From: Oreohelix idahoensis
Taxonomy: Eukaryota; Mollusca; Gastropoda; Stylommatophora; Oreohelicidae
NCBI GenBank assembly: GCA_024509875.1
Contig: JAMPIV010005814.1
Span: forward strand, 1 to 64,000
Length of the DNA stretch: 64,000 nucleotides
Reading direction: 5' to 3'
Both the position numbers and the translations under genes were made by a program. Shown piece after piece: positions 53,161 to 63,861 of the stretch (positions within the stretch are counted from its first letter, which is position 1; the number at the start of each line of letters is the position of its first letter). A model generated the notes under the pieces. It made no database searches, was not told the DNA's origin, and saw only the letters and a program-made list of their open reading frames with translations.

Positions 53161-54981
53161 GTGAACGAACTGACCACTCGTCTGAAAGCTGGATGGAAAC
53201 TGGCAAATGATAATTTGAAACAAGCCAGGAAGAAACATGCAGCATATTTTAATAGGAAGGCAAAGGACCGAGAACTAGCTGTGGGAGAGAAGGCGCTTCT
53301 TCTACTACCCGGCAGCCAGAATAAATTACAAATTGGATGGCAAGGTCCATATACGGTTCTAGAGAAGGTGTCTAGAACAAACTATAAAATTGACAAAAAG
53401 GGGAAGGAGAAAGTTTATCACGTAAACCTGTTAAAGAAGTATCTGGACAGACCACTCCAGGAAAGCACCCCCTTACTGACCTTAGCTATCGCAACTCAAA
53501 TGCAAAAGGAACCACTCACCTCACATGAATCCCCATTACATCCTTGTGAAACAGCAGCACAGGTAAAAGTCAGTAAGCACCTGACTAAAAACCAGAGGGA
53601 GAGAGTTCAACAGGTTCTGGAGGAACATACAGATGTATTAACAGATAAACCAGGCCATACAAATTTGCTACAGTATGACATGAAACTGGTAGACTCAAAC
53701 CCAATCTGTATGAGAGCCTATTCTATTCCGTTCGCGAAGGAGAAGGCATTGAAGGAAGAAATAGATTATTTGTTGAAGGAGGGGATTATTTCGCACAGTG
53801 AATCATCTTTTAGTTCTAGTGTCGTTTTGTTGAGAAAACCGTCTGGGGAACACAGACTGTGCATAGATTACAGGAAACTGAATGCTGTCACAGAAGGACA
53901 AGTGGATCCATTACCAGACACAAAACAGTTATTTGCCAGACTGAACAAGGCAAAATACTTTTCAAAGGTGGATCTTAGTAAAGGCTATTACCAGATCCCA
54001 GTGAAGCCTGAAGTGAGACCTTATTTGGCTTTTAGCACTTCGGATGGACATTATGAATTCAATATGCTACCATTCGGACTGAAAAATGCTCCGAGTGTAT
54101 TTTCAAGGATGATGCGCAAATTGTTGGATCCCCTGAATAACCCATGTATCACGAATTTCATGGATGATATTCTCGTCGCCACAGAGACATTTGAAGAACA
54201 CATTGAAGCTCTAGAAATGTTATTTAATAGGCTTAGGGAGGCGAACTTAACTGCTAGGCCAACAAAATGTTGTATTGGATGCAAAGAGTTGGAATTCTTG
54301 GGACACACTGTATATCAGGGTAACATGACCCCTGACCCCAAGAACTTGGAAAAACTGCAGAGAGCACCTAGACCACAAACAAAAAAGGACGTGCGATCAT
54401 TCGTGTCGTTATGCGGATTTTATCAAAAATATATCAACGATTTTAACTCTATTTGTGCTCCTCTGACTGATCTGACTCGCAAGGGACTTCCAGATAAAAT
54501 TATTTGGACTGCGCAAAGTGAATTAGCGTTCCAAGACTTAAAGGAAAAACTCACTAGCAAGCCTATTCTCAAACTGCCTGATTTGACACAGGACTTTGTC
54601 TTAAGAACCGATGCAAGTAATGTAGGACTCGGAGGGGCTTTGTTGCAAAGATCATCTTCACCTGATGGGGAACTGAAACCAGTCGCTTATGCAAGCCGCA
54701 AATTGAATAAGGCGGAACAAGGATACTCCACAAGCGAAAAAGAATGTTTAGCGTTAATCTGGGCAATAAAGAAGTTTCAAATCTATCTGTATGGTAGGAC
54801 TTTTGTGGTCGAGACGGATCATCAGCCTCTCGTATTCTTATCTCAGGCTAAGCATGAAAACGCAAGATTGCTGAGGTGGTCTTTATTGCTTCAACCTTAT
54901 CAGTTTAGTATCCAATATATCCCAGGCAAATTGAATGTCGGTGCAGATTTCCTCAGTCGGCACCCCTGTGATCAAAATTAG
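53161..54981 (+). CDS. Element B integrase C-terminus, RT and RNase H
   Basis: 606 codons in the same frame as 52405-53100, after one TAA; the first codon is GTG and the true translation start lies upstream. Residues ~1-95 are the integrase C-terminal domain, with the GPY motif (GWQGPYTVLEKV, ~59-70). RT runs from ~140 to 400 with HRLCIDYRKLNA, KVDLSKGYYQIP (D271) and NFMDDILVA (332-340). RNase H follows with LRTDASNVGLGGALLQ, STSEKECLALIWAI and VVETDHQPLVFL, ending in a GKLNVGADFLSRHP tail. RT and RNase H catalytic residues all look intact. Nothing follows RNase H, so integrase lies upstream of RT. Confidence 0.93.
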   Translation: MNELTTRLKAGWKLANDNLKQARKKHAAYFNRKAKDRELAVGEKALLLLPGSQNKLQIGWQGPYTVLEKVSRTNYKIDKKGKEKVYHVNLLKKYLDRPLQESTPLLTLAIATQMQKEPLTSHESPLHPCETAAQVKVSKHLTKNQRERVQQVLEEHTDVLTDKPGHTNLLQYDMKLVDSNPICMRAYSIPFAKEKALKEEIDYLLKEGIISHSESSFSSSVVLLRKPSGEHRLCIDYRKLNAVTEGQVDPLPDTKQLFARLNKAKYFSKVDLSKGYYQIPVKPEVRPYLAFSTSDGHYEFNMLPFGLKNAPSVFSRMMRKLLDPLNNPCITNFMDDILVATETFEEHIEALEMLFNRLREANLTARPTKCCIGCKELEFLGHTVYQGNMTPDPKNLEKLQRAPRPQTKKDVRSFVSLCGFYQKYINDFNSICAPLTDLTRKGLPDKIIWTAQSELAFQDLKEKLTSKPILKLPDLTQDFVLRTDASNVGLGGALLQRSSSPDGELKPVAYASRKLNKAEQGYSTSEKECLALIWAIKKFQIYLYGRTFVVETDHQPLVFLSQAKHENARLLRWSLLLQPYQFSIQYIPGKLNVGADFLSRHPCDQN

Positions 54982-55056
54982 AGTAATGGCAGGCGTGAGG
55001 AGAGATTTTATCTATGTGTATCACTGGTTTTAGAACTTGCCGTATGCATGTTTTCA

Positions 55057-55068
55057 AGTGGGGAGATG
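55057..55068 (+). promoter_or_regulatory. Element B polypurine tract
   Basis: AAGTGGGGAGATG, followed by TGTCATAAAATTAAC or, two bases earlier, TGTGTCATAAA. This is the usual purine tract plus TG LTR start and supports a 3' LTR longer than the part shared with the 5' LTR. Confidence 0.7.
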
Positions 55069-57504
55069 TGTCATAAAATTAACAGTGATACAACGTAAAA
55101 TATCTCCAAAGGATAAAATGTAGGGATAAATAAATGCGTAAGTTACTAGAAGGCATGATCGCCCACGCCGCGGGTCATTACCCGCCATGGAAATTAAATT
55201 GCTAGTACGTTTACCGTTGGAACGAAATGAGAACGAAGATCAAAAGGAAAATTCTGACTGAACATGTGCTTGAAACTAGCAAGGCTAAAAAGATGCAATT
55301 GGGGGGAGGGGGGAACGGAGGAAAAGTCACGTCCCCAAGTTGACACAAGGTAACGAAATCGACAAAAGGGACCATAGTATTATACGCAACAGTCATTTTT
55401 TGGACGTTTTGCGATATTTTGTCCTTTATTTGAATGCAGCGGCAAACGTTTCACAGAAGATTCTAGAAAATATTTCGAAAAAAACAACTAACCTTGAAAA
55501 GTAACTTTTTCTTAATAATGATGTTAGGAATATAAAACCTAGCTGGCCGGATGGCCCATTTTGAGCAGTGAAATAATATGCTTTTATTTATACAGACGGA
55601 TAGATAATAATGAAGACATTGACAAAAGACTGTGTTATTCACATCAGCGAAAGACTGCATTGAATCAAACATGTCACTAATTTGCACAAAAACCGCGACC
55701 TTGAGACTCAAGTGTCCAAATCTAGTTAGAATGAAAGAGAGGGACATTGGTGGGAGCTGTGGCTAAAAATAACTTTAAAGACAAAATTTGTAGAGGGGAC
55801 GGATAGGTTGGTTCAAAAACCAAGTACGTTTTTTGTGAAAACGCAAGTAGAGACGGACGGACTAACAGATAAAAATCCATACTTGACTGAAGCATGACTG
55901 AAATGACTTTAGTGTAGGAAATTTGAATTTGAAAAAAACACAAGGCATTGATTGGCCACAGACAATCATATTATCAGCGCTCAGACGCGCTTTTTTGCCA
56001 TTCCTCAATAGTTGTCCAGTGATAGACACAGTAAATTTTAAGTGTGGTGATTTCCAATGAAGTAAATTGAAATAAGTTCAGGGACGCCATACTATAGCCA
56101 GCAGCTCAGCTGAGTTTTGCTAGCATTTCTGTGTTCTTTATTCATAATCTGGTAGGATTGAAATTATTTCTTTGTATATTTTAAATATTGTTTAATGTTT
56201 CGAGTGATTTGATACTGCCATATCGAAATCTAGCCTTACAACAAGTAAGGATTTGCTCTAGACCCCCCGCCCTAGTTCAGGGTCTAGGTACAAACAATAT
56301 AGTATAAACTCCAGCAAGAATTAGGAAGGACAGATCAAGTGTTGAGATCAGTGGAACATATCACCTATCCTATTCTATGGCAGGAAGCTAATAAACATAT
56401 TTCGGAATATGTAGTCTGGGAGAACTTATCCTATGTGAAACCAACTTGGTAAGATGTGTTGTATGGTCAGAGAGATCTGACCCTGTCTAAGTGGTGTTAT
56501 TGTAAATTGTTACGTGTAGAAGTGGCTCCTTAGGTAAGGTTCTGAACCTAAACCAATACTTTATTTCAGAGCTGTGAGTTTTTTATGTTGACACCAAAAG
56601 GTGGTGTCAAATGCTGGGTAAATAATTGACAGTGAGGACCCGTGCAGTGTCGCATCTCGGCAGAACAGCCTTGTATTGCCCCCAAGCACGGAGAGGTGGG
56701 GCCACCCGATATATTGTCCCCAAGCACGGAGAGGTGGGGCCACCCGATATATTGCCCCCAAGCACGGAGAGGTGGGGCCACCCGATATATTGCCCCCAAG
56801 CACGGAGAGGTGGGGCCACCAGATTCCAGCACCAGAACTACTCTTTCAAAGTTACGTAAGCAGGCTGGTCTGCTGGATTTACACCAACTTCATAGACATA
56901 GCACCCAAAGTGAATTACTACTAAAACATCCCATTTCCTTCCATCATTAATGGACAATGTTTGGTAGGCATAGACAGGGAGGGATGAAGCCACCCCAACA
57001 GCACATCTATTCATCGTTCTCCCAGGGAAAATAAAATTATGAACTGTAGAAATATTAACTAATCGTGAAAATTGTATACGTACACACCTTTTATTTATCA
57101 TGCCATTTATTCATGCCATTCACTCATAAATTCCAAAATCTTTCATATGTTCTGGCCAAAATAAAACCTTGGTTCAGAACAAATAAATTTAAAAAAGATT
57201 TACTTTCTAAAATTTCACCAGCTGAATTTAGTTCATTGTGTTCTAAATTTTATTGATAATATTATATTATTTAATATCTGTGTGTGTGTGTTTGTATATG
57301 TCAATACAACACATTACATTCAGTACCCTAGATTTTAACGTAGCCACATTCATTAGAAAAAAAGATAGGTGTGAGGTCGTAGTGGTAGCAAGAAAGGCCT
57401 TCTGAAAATTCACAGCTACATTTTATCTCAGGAGCCTTCACAGCTGACCTCATACATCACACTTAGTAATATCACCATCATACAATACCATCAAAACCAC
57501 TACA
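55067..57504 (+). repeat. Element B 3' LTR
   Basis: About 2438 bp if it begins at the TG after the purine tract. The last 1677 bp match the 5' LTR. It ends CCACTACA and is followed directly by copy 2 of the duplicated block (CATGGGCCC...). Confidence 0.78.
56685..56827. repeat. 38-bp tandem repeat in element B 3' LTR, ~4 copies
   Basis: Same unit and number as at 49654-49796, with a few different single-base variants. Confidence 0.95.
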
Positions 57505-57725
57505 CATGGGCCCATCTATCCTTGTCCCTACGACTACCATCACAATCTTCGTCAGACTCTAACCAGTCTGAGTACCCTGATATGGACGTGTCTAAATCTT
57601 GTTCTCTTCTCCTGTTATGTCTATGATCGACTTTGTCTACTTCTCTTGTTATGTCTATGATCGACTTTGTCTACTTCTCTTGCCCTTCTCTTTCAATTTG
57701 GTCTCACCTCTAACTGTGTAGTATT

Positions 57726-58110
57726 TCACAGCGTTGCCAAGCGCCTATCATTATCGGACGAATCGTCTGATGACGTCCAATACCTCTTAGTCCCTCGTCT
57801 AATTCCTTGCTCCATCTCTTCCTGTGCCTTTGCATCTTCTACTGCGGTTTCCTCACCCTCCTGAGGGTCTCCCTGTGAACTGTCTTGTTCTCTGAATCTC
57901 TCTTCTCCATCCTGTAATCTTTGCTCATATTCCATCATTGCCATGTCTACCTCATTCTCCGAGTTATCCCACTCGGTTCTCAATCTTCGTATCTCCTCCG
58001 AAATATCATTATCCTGCAAATTGTCCTGTGCATCCTGCGTAGTCACTATCCTGTCATCCTCCGACGTATCTCGCCTTTTTTCTTCTTGTTCTTGGTATGT
58101 GTTTTGTGGG
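57726..58110 (-). pseudogene. Open piece of the block-borne ORF
   Basis: A 106-codon M-initiated frame that is readable further upstream to about 58110. It encodes a Gln/Asp/Glu-rich protein (ISEEIRRLRTEWDNSENEVD, MMEYEQRLQDGEERFREQD) with a probable short coiled coil. The same sequence in copy 1 (about 4600-4960) is broken by stops. I recognise no domain. A LINE ORF1 or gag origin is possible but unproven. Confidence 0.4.
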
Positions 58111-58187
58111 GGTGGGGTTAACCAACTTGGTTTTATCCGGGTTTTTCATGCATTTCTGCCGTTGTTGCGATTTGCCTACTCAGACCC

Positions 58188-58857
58188 CCACTTGAATGTT
58201 CTCAAAGAAAGCAGTAGTCAGTTTGAGGCTATTTGAATCGCCGTAAAGCTTTTCCACGAAAGGAGCTGGCGTCGGCCATATGCACTTTCTCTGTACCACA
58301 TATAAGGGGCAACTTTGAAGCAGATGTTCAGCAATCCATTTTATCAGTGCCACAGTTACACTGATCGGTAGCTCCTATCTTTAGCTTGTTGAATAGATGG
58401 TATCTCAATCTGTTGTGGCCAGCGCGGAGTCTGAAGATTACCACTTGTTCTTTTCTGTGGAGCTGGTAGTAAGCATTATTCTGTGTGTGCCCTGGATGTT
58501 CTACATTCCATTTCTTTCTGTATTTGATTAGGATAAAACTCTTTGCCTCCTCAAAAGTTATGCTTGCATCAGGCTGAGGTAGATATTAATCTTCTTTTGC
58601 CAATCTGTCAGCCTCTTCATTGCCGGTGATGTTACAATGAGATGGAGTCCATTGAATCAAAACACTTTTGATTCGTTGACAAAGTTTGTGGATCACTATT
58701 CTGTGATCATCCAGGTCTGTATTATTTTGTCTTTTCAACGTTGCAATTACTGACTGTACATCAGTAAAGAAAGCAACTTGTTTCTCTGTGCTTTCTTCTG
58801 TCAATTTAACCTCTGCTGCAATTTTCAATGCCTCTGCCTCTGCTCTGAAGTTGCTGG
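58188..58857 (-). pseudogene. I-like LINE RNase H and C-terminal fragment
   Basis: The minus strand reads SSNFRAEAEALKIAAEVK (catalytic Glu region), VAFFTDVQSVIATL (catalytic Asp) and SVLIQWTPSHCNITGNEEAD (the HCNI-GNE-AD box), an RNase H as found at the C-terminus of I/Ingi/Nimb-type LINE ORF2. After a stop near 58586 the typical tail goes on (EQVVIFRLRAGHNRLRYHLF and a CNCGT segment). The segment is absent from copy 1, where the flanks are contiguous at about 5157-5170. No TSD was seen. The first catalytic Asp lies upstream of the fragment. Confidence 0.85.
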
Positions 58858-60622
58858 AAGTGGTTGTCTATGTTCTCCGCTGGGAGTATTTTCCAGTGAT
58901 GTGCACTTCTTGCTTTGGTCCGGTACTTCCGTTTGTGTGCCGACGTCTCTCCTTGTTTTCTGTTTGCGTACCAACACTAACCATTCGTCTCTGCGTATTG
59001 TCCTGTCTCTTGATTGTTGTCCTATCCTGAATGTTCCATGGTCTATTGCTAGGACTTTCATATTCTGTTGTAAACCTTCGTTGGTAAGATCTGTTCTTGG
59101 TGTTCCGCCATGCTGGGCTTTTTATTTTTTCTAAATTTGGGTGTTCTTTTTTCTGACTTCTTGAAATAAAAAGTGAAATTTTCCAACATTTATTGGTCTT
59201 TCTCCAAGTAATGAACTAGTTAATAAGTCGGTCACTCATGTCTACTCCTTTTATGTACATTTGATAATCCCTTAGAAGATTTGGCTGCCAAACGTTACAT
59301 TCTCGAAAATTATCATTACCTTAGCTCTACCGTACGCTTAGTACACCTATGACCATTTACAATGTGAACACACCAAACCAGTTTTATAGTGTTGACGGTA
59401 CTATGTGCCTGGGAGGAGTTATTTGTCGATGACAGCTAAACACCATAGGTATATGCACTGTATTCCATGAAGAGATACACGTTTTATCAAATACAGACTG
59501 CACAAGTAAGCAATCTAGTGTGTAAATTTATTGCTGTAATAAAGCACCAAAATATTTAAACACAAAATCACACAGGAAAGGAACACTTTTATGAAATCTG
59601 ATATTACTTTCTATGGTTTCGTATATCTTTAAAAAATAATGTTGCTTTATTTCGCATTAAAATATGCATAACACTTACCTATTATAATTTCTCCCAACTT
59701 TGTTGTTTCCCTTGCAAAACAATTACCTCCCTTACATATATTATGCTACATGGTTCACAGGATTCAGAGTTTCATTCCCGTCTCAAAACACATCACTGAC
59801 CCATCTAGAGATATGTCTAAAATTAGTTCTATGATATGATATTAAATAACATCTTCTGTCATTATGATTAATAAGCTGGATTACAATTAAATCTAGAGTG
59901 TTGAAGAACTAGTTGTCAACATCCCATCTTACTAGTACTATATATTCAGACAATTTAATATTTTAAGTAAGACTTCACACATAAGCAGAAAGTATTTTGA
60001 ACTTACTGGTTCTGACAGAGACTTGATTGGAAACTGATTAATACAACTGGACACAATAATCCAAATCTATATACAATGTTTAAGATGACAATATATTTAA
60101 GTCTTCACACCAGTTCAAAACGTCACGAAAAGTAATAATATGAAATCTAAAATAAGAGAAATGGGGGAGAAATGGTGAATGTAATAATGACTGTTGTAAG
60201 GCACTATTGTAGCGGAAGGTTACTCAAGAGCTGTAGAGATCTACTTAAGAAACAATGAGCTCTCTAAAGATCTACCTTGATAAAATCATGTCTGTTTTCA
60301 GGTTTCCGAATATTTTTAATTTAGAAAGCGTACAGCCTGTATGTAAATTTTATCTCTGCCAGATAATCTGTTTTCTACAGCCCCATCAACAGAGTGGTAG
60401 AACATTCAAACTAAATGATGTTTTACCGAAATGTCAACTTGACTTTAAAGAAAAGATCACGTTCCTATCTCACACAGTTTATAATTTTAGTGAATTTGTG
60501 TAACCGACCTATTCTGAGTTTTCAGTGGGAAAAGGATGAGGGGGTGGGGGAAATAGCTTTAATCCTGGAGATACTACACTTTTAAGTGTCAGTGACAGAG
60601 AGCTGAAGAAAGTAATATGAAC

Positions 60623-60762
60623 TTACTGGTCCTGTCAGAGATTAACTAAGAAACTAGTTAGTACAACTGAACACAATAATACAAATCTATGTACTGGTAC
60701 TGTCAGAGATTAACTAAGAAACTAGTTAGTATAACTGAACACAATAATACAAATCTATAAAT
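60623..60762. repeat. 68-bp tandem repeat, 2 units
   Basis: Same unit as at 13306-13476, with about 95% identity between units by eye. Confidence 0.93.
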
Positions 60763-60856
60763 TAATATGAGACAAACATGTTGTTTTTCTGTTGTGTAGT
60801 GTTCTACTTCTTTATTTCCTACGAGTGCCTGATAACATACCTTTAATGTTTGTCTC

Positions 60857-63332
60857 TGTCGTAGATTTTAGATAGGAGTATTAAGACTTGGGTTTGGTCC
60901 CTTCCGAATAGCTTAGAATGAGTGATAGATACAGTGAGAGCTGGAGAAAAGCAATAGAATTTACACACGTGAGATGATAGAATGTGATATAGAGGCTGTC
61001 TTTGAGAATCGAAATAATCTTCTCTCTCACACCTATCTTCTACGACCGCTTTTAAAGTGTCAGACAGTCTAAACCACAGATATATATTACATAAATCTCT
61101 ATCTACTCACGGGCACGCAAATACACGTGACGACAGTTAAACACACAGACGTGGGAAATCTATAACCATGAATATATATATATTATTTGAACGAGCTGAC
61201 CAACGCACTGATTTAGTTCAAGAGAGATTTTATTATTATCATCTAAAAAAATCTTCTCATAACACCAAAAATTACATCAAGGAAAAACATATACAAATAG
61301 TCATAAAATTCAAGGAAAATGCTACAAGGATGATAGCCCCGTTGTGATCTTAACTCTAGGTTTAGCCCACAGCCCCGTTAAGAGAACAGATGATGGCCCA
61401 AAGAGTTATAGATACATAGGGTTGAGTCTAAGAGGTTTCTTTCTTTCTCGTAAATGTATGAACAGAGTTGAATAATCTGATTTAGCCTAAGAAAAAAAGA
61501 AACTCTAGCTTTTGTAACAAATTCTGTAGATTAAAAAAAGTTAAGACAGCAAATGGGTGACAATAATACACCGGTAAAATAACACTCAGACCTGTGTACC
61601 CTCATTCATTCAGCCATGGCCTTGCTCTCACATATATACTCACAACTTTGCTCGTTGCCTCTGGGAACATAATAATTCTAGGACCTTCACACAGACCCGA
61701 AAATGCAGTCATTGACCAAGAAATCCCCAGTTCCAAAAGACGTACTAAACTCTCAGGGAACGATTCCTTGGGTGTTCTAATTTTTCGAATGTCTGATTAA
61801 GTCACAAAAAATTTGTCCAGGCACGAAAGTTAGCAGAGCACAATGTCATTAGCTTTGGATTCTAGGATTTAAGGAATGTCAGATCGGTGTCTTCTTTCAG
61901 GCAGGTACTATATTTGGTCACCACAATACTAGTCACAATCTCTGTCGGAATGTTAATGTTAGTTATTCTTGTAATATTCTCGCCGCCAGGCAGCATGTAC
62001 ATTTAAATTTGTGGAGCAATATGAACTGGCTCAAACGCCCAATATATATTTCTAGTCTTTAGAAACCGTTAGTGGGATTGCTATTACTGTCTCTCTCTGA
62101 TGGCATGTGCACTGTCAGACCCGTGTTACTTGAAATAAAAAAAAACCCACGTGGTTAAAGATAGGAACTGTCTATGCTTCTCACAAATATGTCTCTCAGG
62201 CTACTAAACGCTGGCAAGTTGGGTACCACCGTTTCACTATATAAAATGGAAAGAACACATATCAAATAATTTACATATATGAACTCAATATAACTTACAT
62301 TTAAAACAGCAAGCCTACAGCTTGATTTATTATTTAAACTTCCGGTGAAATAAGTTATATAAAATCGATCATCAGGAATTAGGAATATGGTGCGTATTCC
62401 GTCACTATTCACTGATGTCGCATCTAGCATTTTATAAGTTTGATATAAAATATATTCTCTCGTCTGATTATTTAGAAGTTAAATTAAATTTCTTTATTAG
62501 CCGACTGAATTTAAGCAAGAAATATAATTTCTGTTTTCCACTGTAACTCGTCACTAACAAAATAATACAACTATAAATTAGTTGCTAACTAGGGAAATAG
62601 CTAAGCGATTAAACACTTTAAACCCTACACACAATACTAAATATATAATATTAATATACCTCAAACACAGAAGTACTAAGAACTAAACCACTTCGACCAA
62701 ACTAAAAGCCATCTCTATTAACAGAGATTATTTAGAAATCGAACGAAGGTTGTTCTAGTCTAACTCCAAGTTACTGAGTGAAATGAAATAGTTTCAAACG
62801 TGGGTTAATATTTTAAACCAGACAATGGATCCCACTGTTTCGAAACCACGAAACAGCGCCCGTCTCTCCCCTTCTCTAACACCCTACGTCAGCTTCCCTC
62901 ATGTCGTAACAGCCATCAGTGCGATTACGCACCTGCGTTAACAAACTGACCGGGAAAAGCGCGTGTCAGTTGCAAATCTCAGACAACCGTCTGAAACTGC
63001 GACTATAAGGTGTAAATATTTGCTCCTACTAAGCGTTCAGCCCGGAAAACCCGCGCGTGACAGGTGCAAATGTAGACAAAAAGTCTGCTCTATGTCCAGC
63101 GAAACGAATTTTTCGCACATTCACGTCTACCTGCGCGACTGACATCTGATGCAATAAGGTTACTAGTCAGTATGAGAAAGAAAAACGATGATGTGAAAGA
63201 AATATATTTTTCGCAACGAGTGATGCGAAAAATACAGGACAAACAAGTACGGAAAGATAATAAAATAAAAGGATGCGGGTGAGAGAATAGGAAGAAGATG
63301 TAGGCAATTTAATGATCAAAACCCACGTGACA
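60857..63332. mobile_element. Solo LTR (2476 bp), TSD GTCTC
   Basis: It starts TGTCGTAGATTTTAG and ends ACCCACGTGACA (TG...CA). GTCTC flanks it at 60852-60856 and 63333-63337. The sequences on both sides (ACCTTTAATGTTT|GTCTC and GTCTC|ATATTAATTTACTGTTTACA) are contiguous at 63795-63830, an empty-site relative. There are no coding regions; ORFs of up to 91 codons inside are unrecognised. Orientation and superfamily are unknown. Confidence 0.87.
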
Positions 63333-63640
63333 GTCTCATATTAATTTACTGTTTACAGCCCCCGGGTTTCCCTTCCTTATGTGTTATAAATGTTTATGCA
63401 ATACCAAACCTACCCACTGTCCTGTTCTTACTGTTCTAAGTATACTATCATTTACTGGACACAGTATTACGGTCTTTGTCTTGTGTGGACTGGCCTATAC
63501 TGCATAATAGTGGAACAACAGAAGTGATTGCGTCATTAATAGGCTGAACTGCCCATGGTAAACTTCCGGTGTTATGTCTTTCGGTTCGCACTAATGACCT
63601 GTCATCGAAGCATCATTTTTTGGTGATGCGTAGATGGCAG
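63333..63640. other. Flank of solo LTR; part of a dispersed repeat
   Basis: 63337-63390 repeats at 63811-63862 (TTAATTTACTGTTTACAG and CGG-TTTCCCTTCCT-ATGTGT). The rest shows nothing recognisable. Confidence 0.6.
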
Positions 63641-63720
63641 GGAGGATAGTGTGATTCGCTTGCATAGCTAGGCGGGGTTGTCGCACGGAAGGTCCAGGGT
63701 TTGAATCCTGGGTAAGCCAC
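63641..63720 (+). repeat. tRNA-like sequence, probably a SINE head
   Basis: A B-box-like GGTTTGAATCC (63694-63704) lies inside a short stem (CCAGG...CCTGG), with a GC-rich stretch upstream. A proper A box and anticodon arm are not evident, so it is not called as a tRNA gene. Confidence 0.4.
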
Positions 63721-63726
63721 TCATGT

Positions 63727-63861
63727 CTGTTGTTTTTCTGTTGTCTAGTGTTCTACTTCTTTATTTTCTAAGAGTGCCTGATAACATACCTTTAATGTTT
63801 GTCTCACATTAATTTACTGTTTACAGGCCTCCGGTTTCCCTTCCTCATGTGTTATAAATGT
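63727..63861. repeat. Empty-site copy of the 60.78-60.86 / 63.34-63.39 kb repeat
   Basis: TGTTGTTTTTCTGTTGTCTA to CTTTAATGTTTGTCTC matches 60779-60856, and the following ATTAATTTACTGTTTACAGG matches 63339 onward. It therefore represents the sequence before the solo-LTR insertion. Confidence 0.88.

Larger units (their letters stand above)
48799..57504 (+). mobile_element. Gypsy-like LTR retrotransposon B (Gmr1-type order)
   Basis: The 3' LTR is 55067-57504 if it starts at the TG after the purine tract. The 5' LTR (48799-50472) matches only 55828-57504 and lacks the first ~760 bp. Internal order on the plus strand is primer site, gag-protease (50741-52450), integrase remnant, RT and RNase H (52405-54981), purine tract. 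The shared LTR parts are almost identical (a handful of differences in 1.67 kb), pointing to a recent insertion. The left flank (SINE) and right flank (duplicated block) share no TSD. Confidence 0.92.
57505..60780. repeat. Duplicated block, copy 2
   Basis: In-order, same-strand match to parts of 3600-13480 (segment pairs listed at copy 1). Copy 2 lacks the hAT, RTE-fragment, solo-LTR and Tx1-like LINE insertions found in copy 1 and so shows the pre-insertion sites. It has its own insertion, a LINE RNase H fragment at about 58188-58857. Its left end is cut by element B. Confidence 0.85.
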
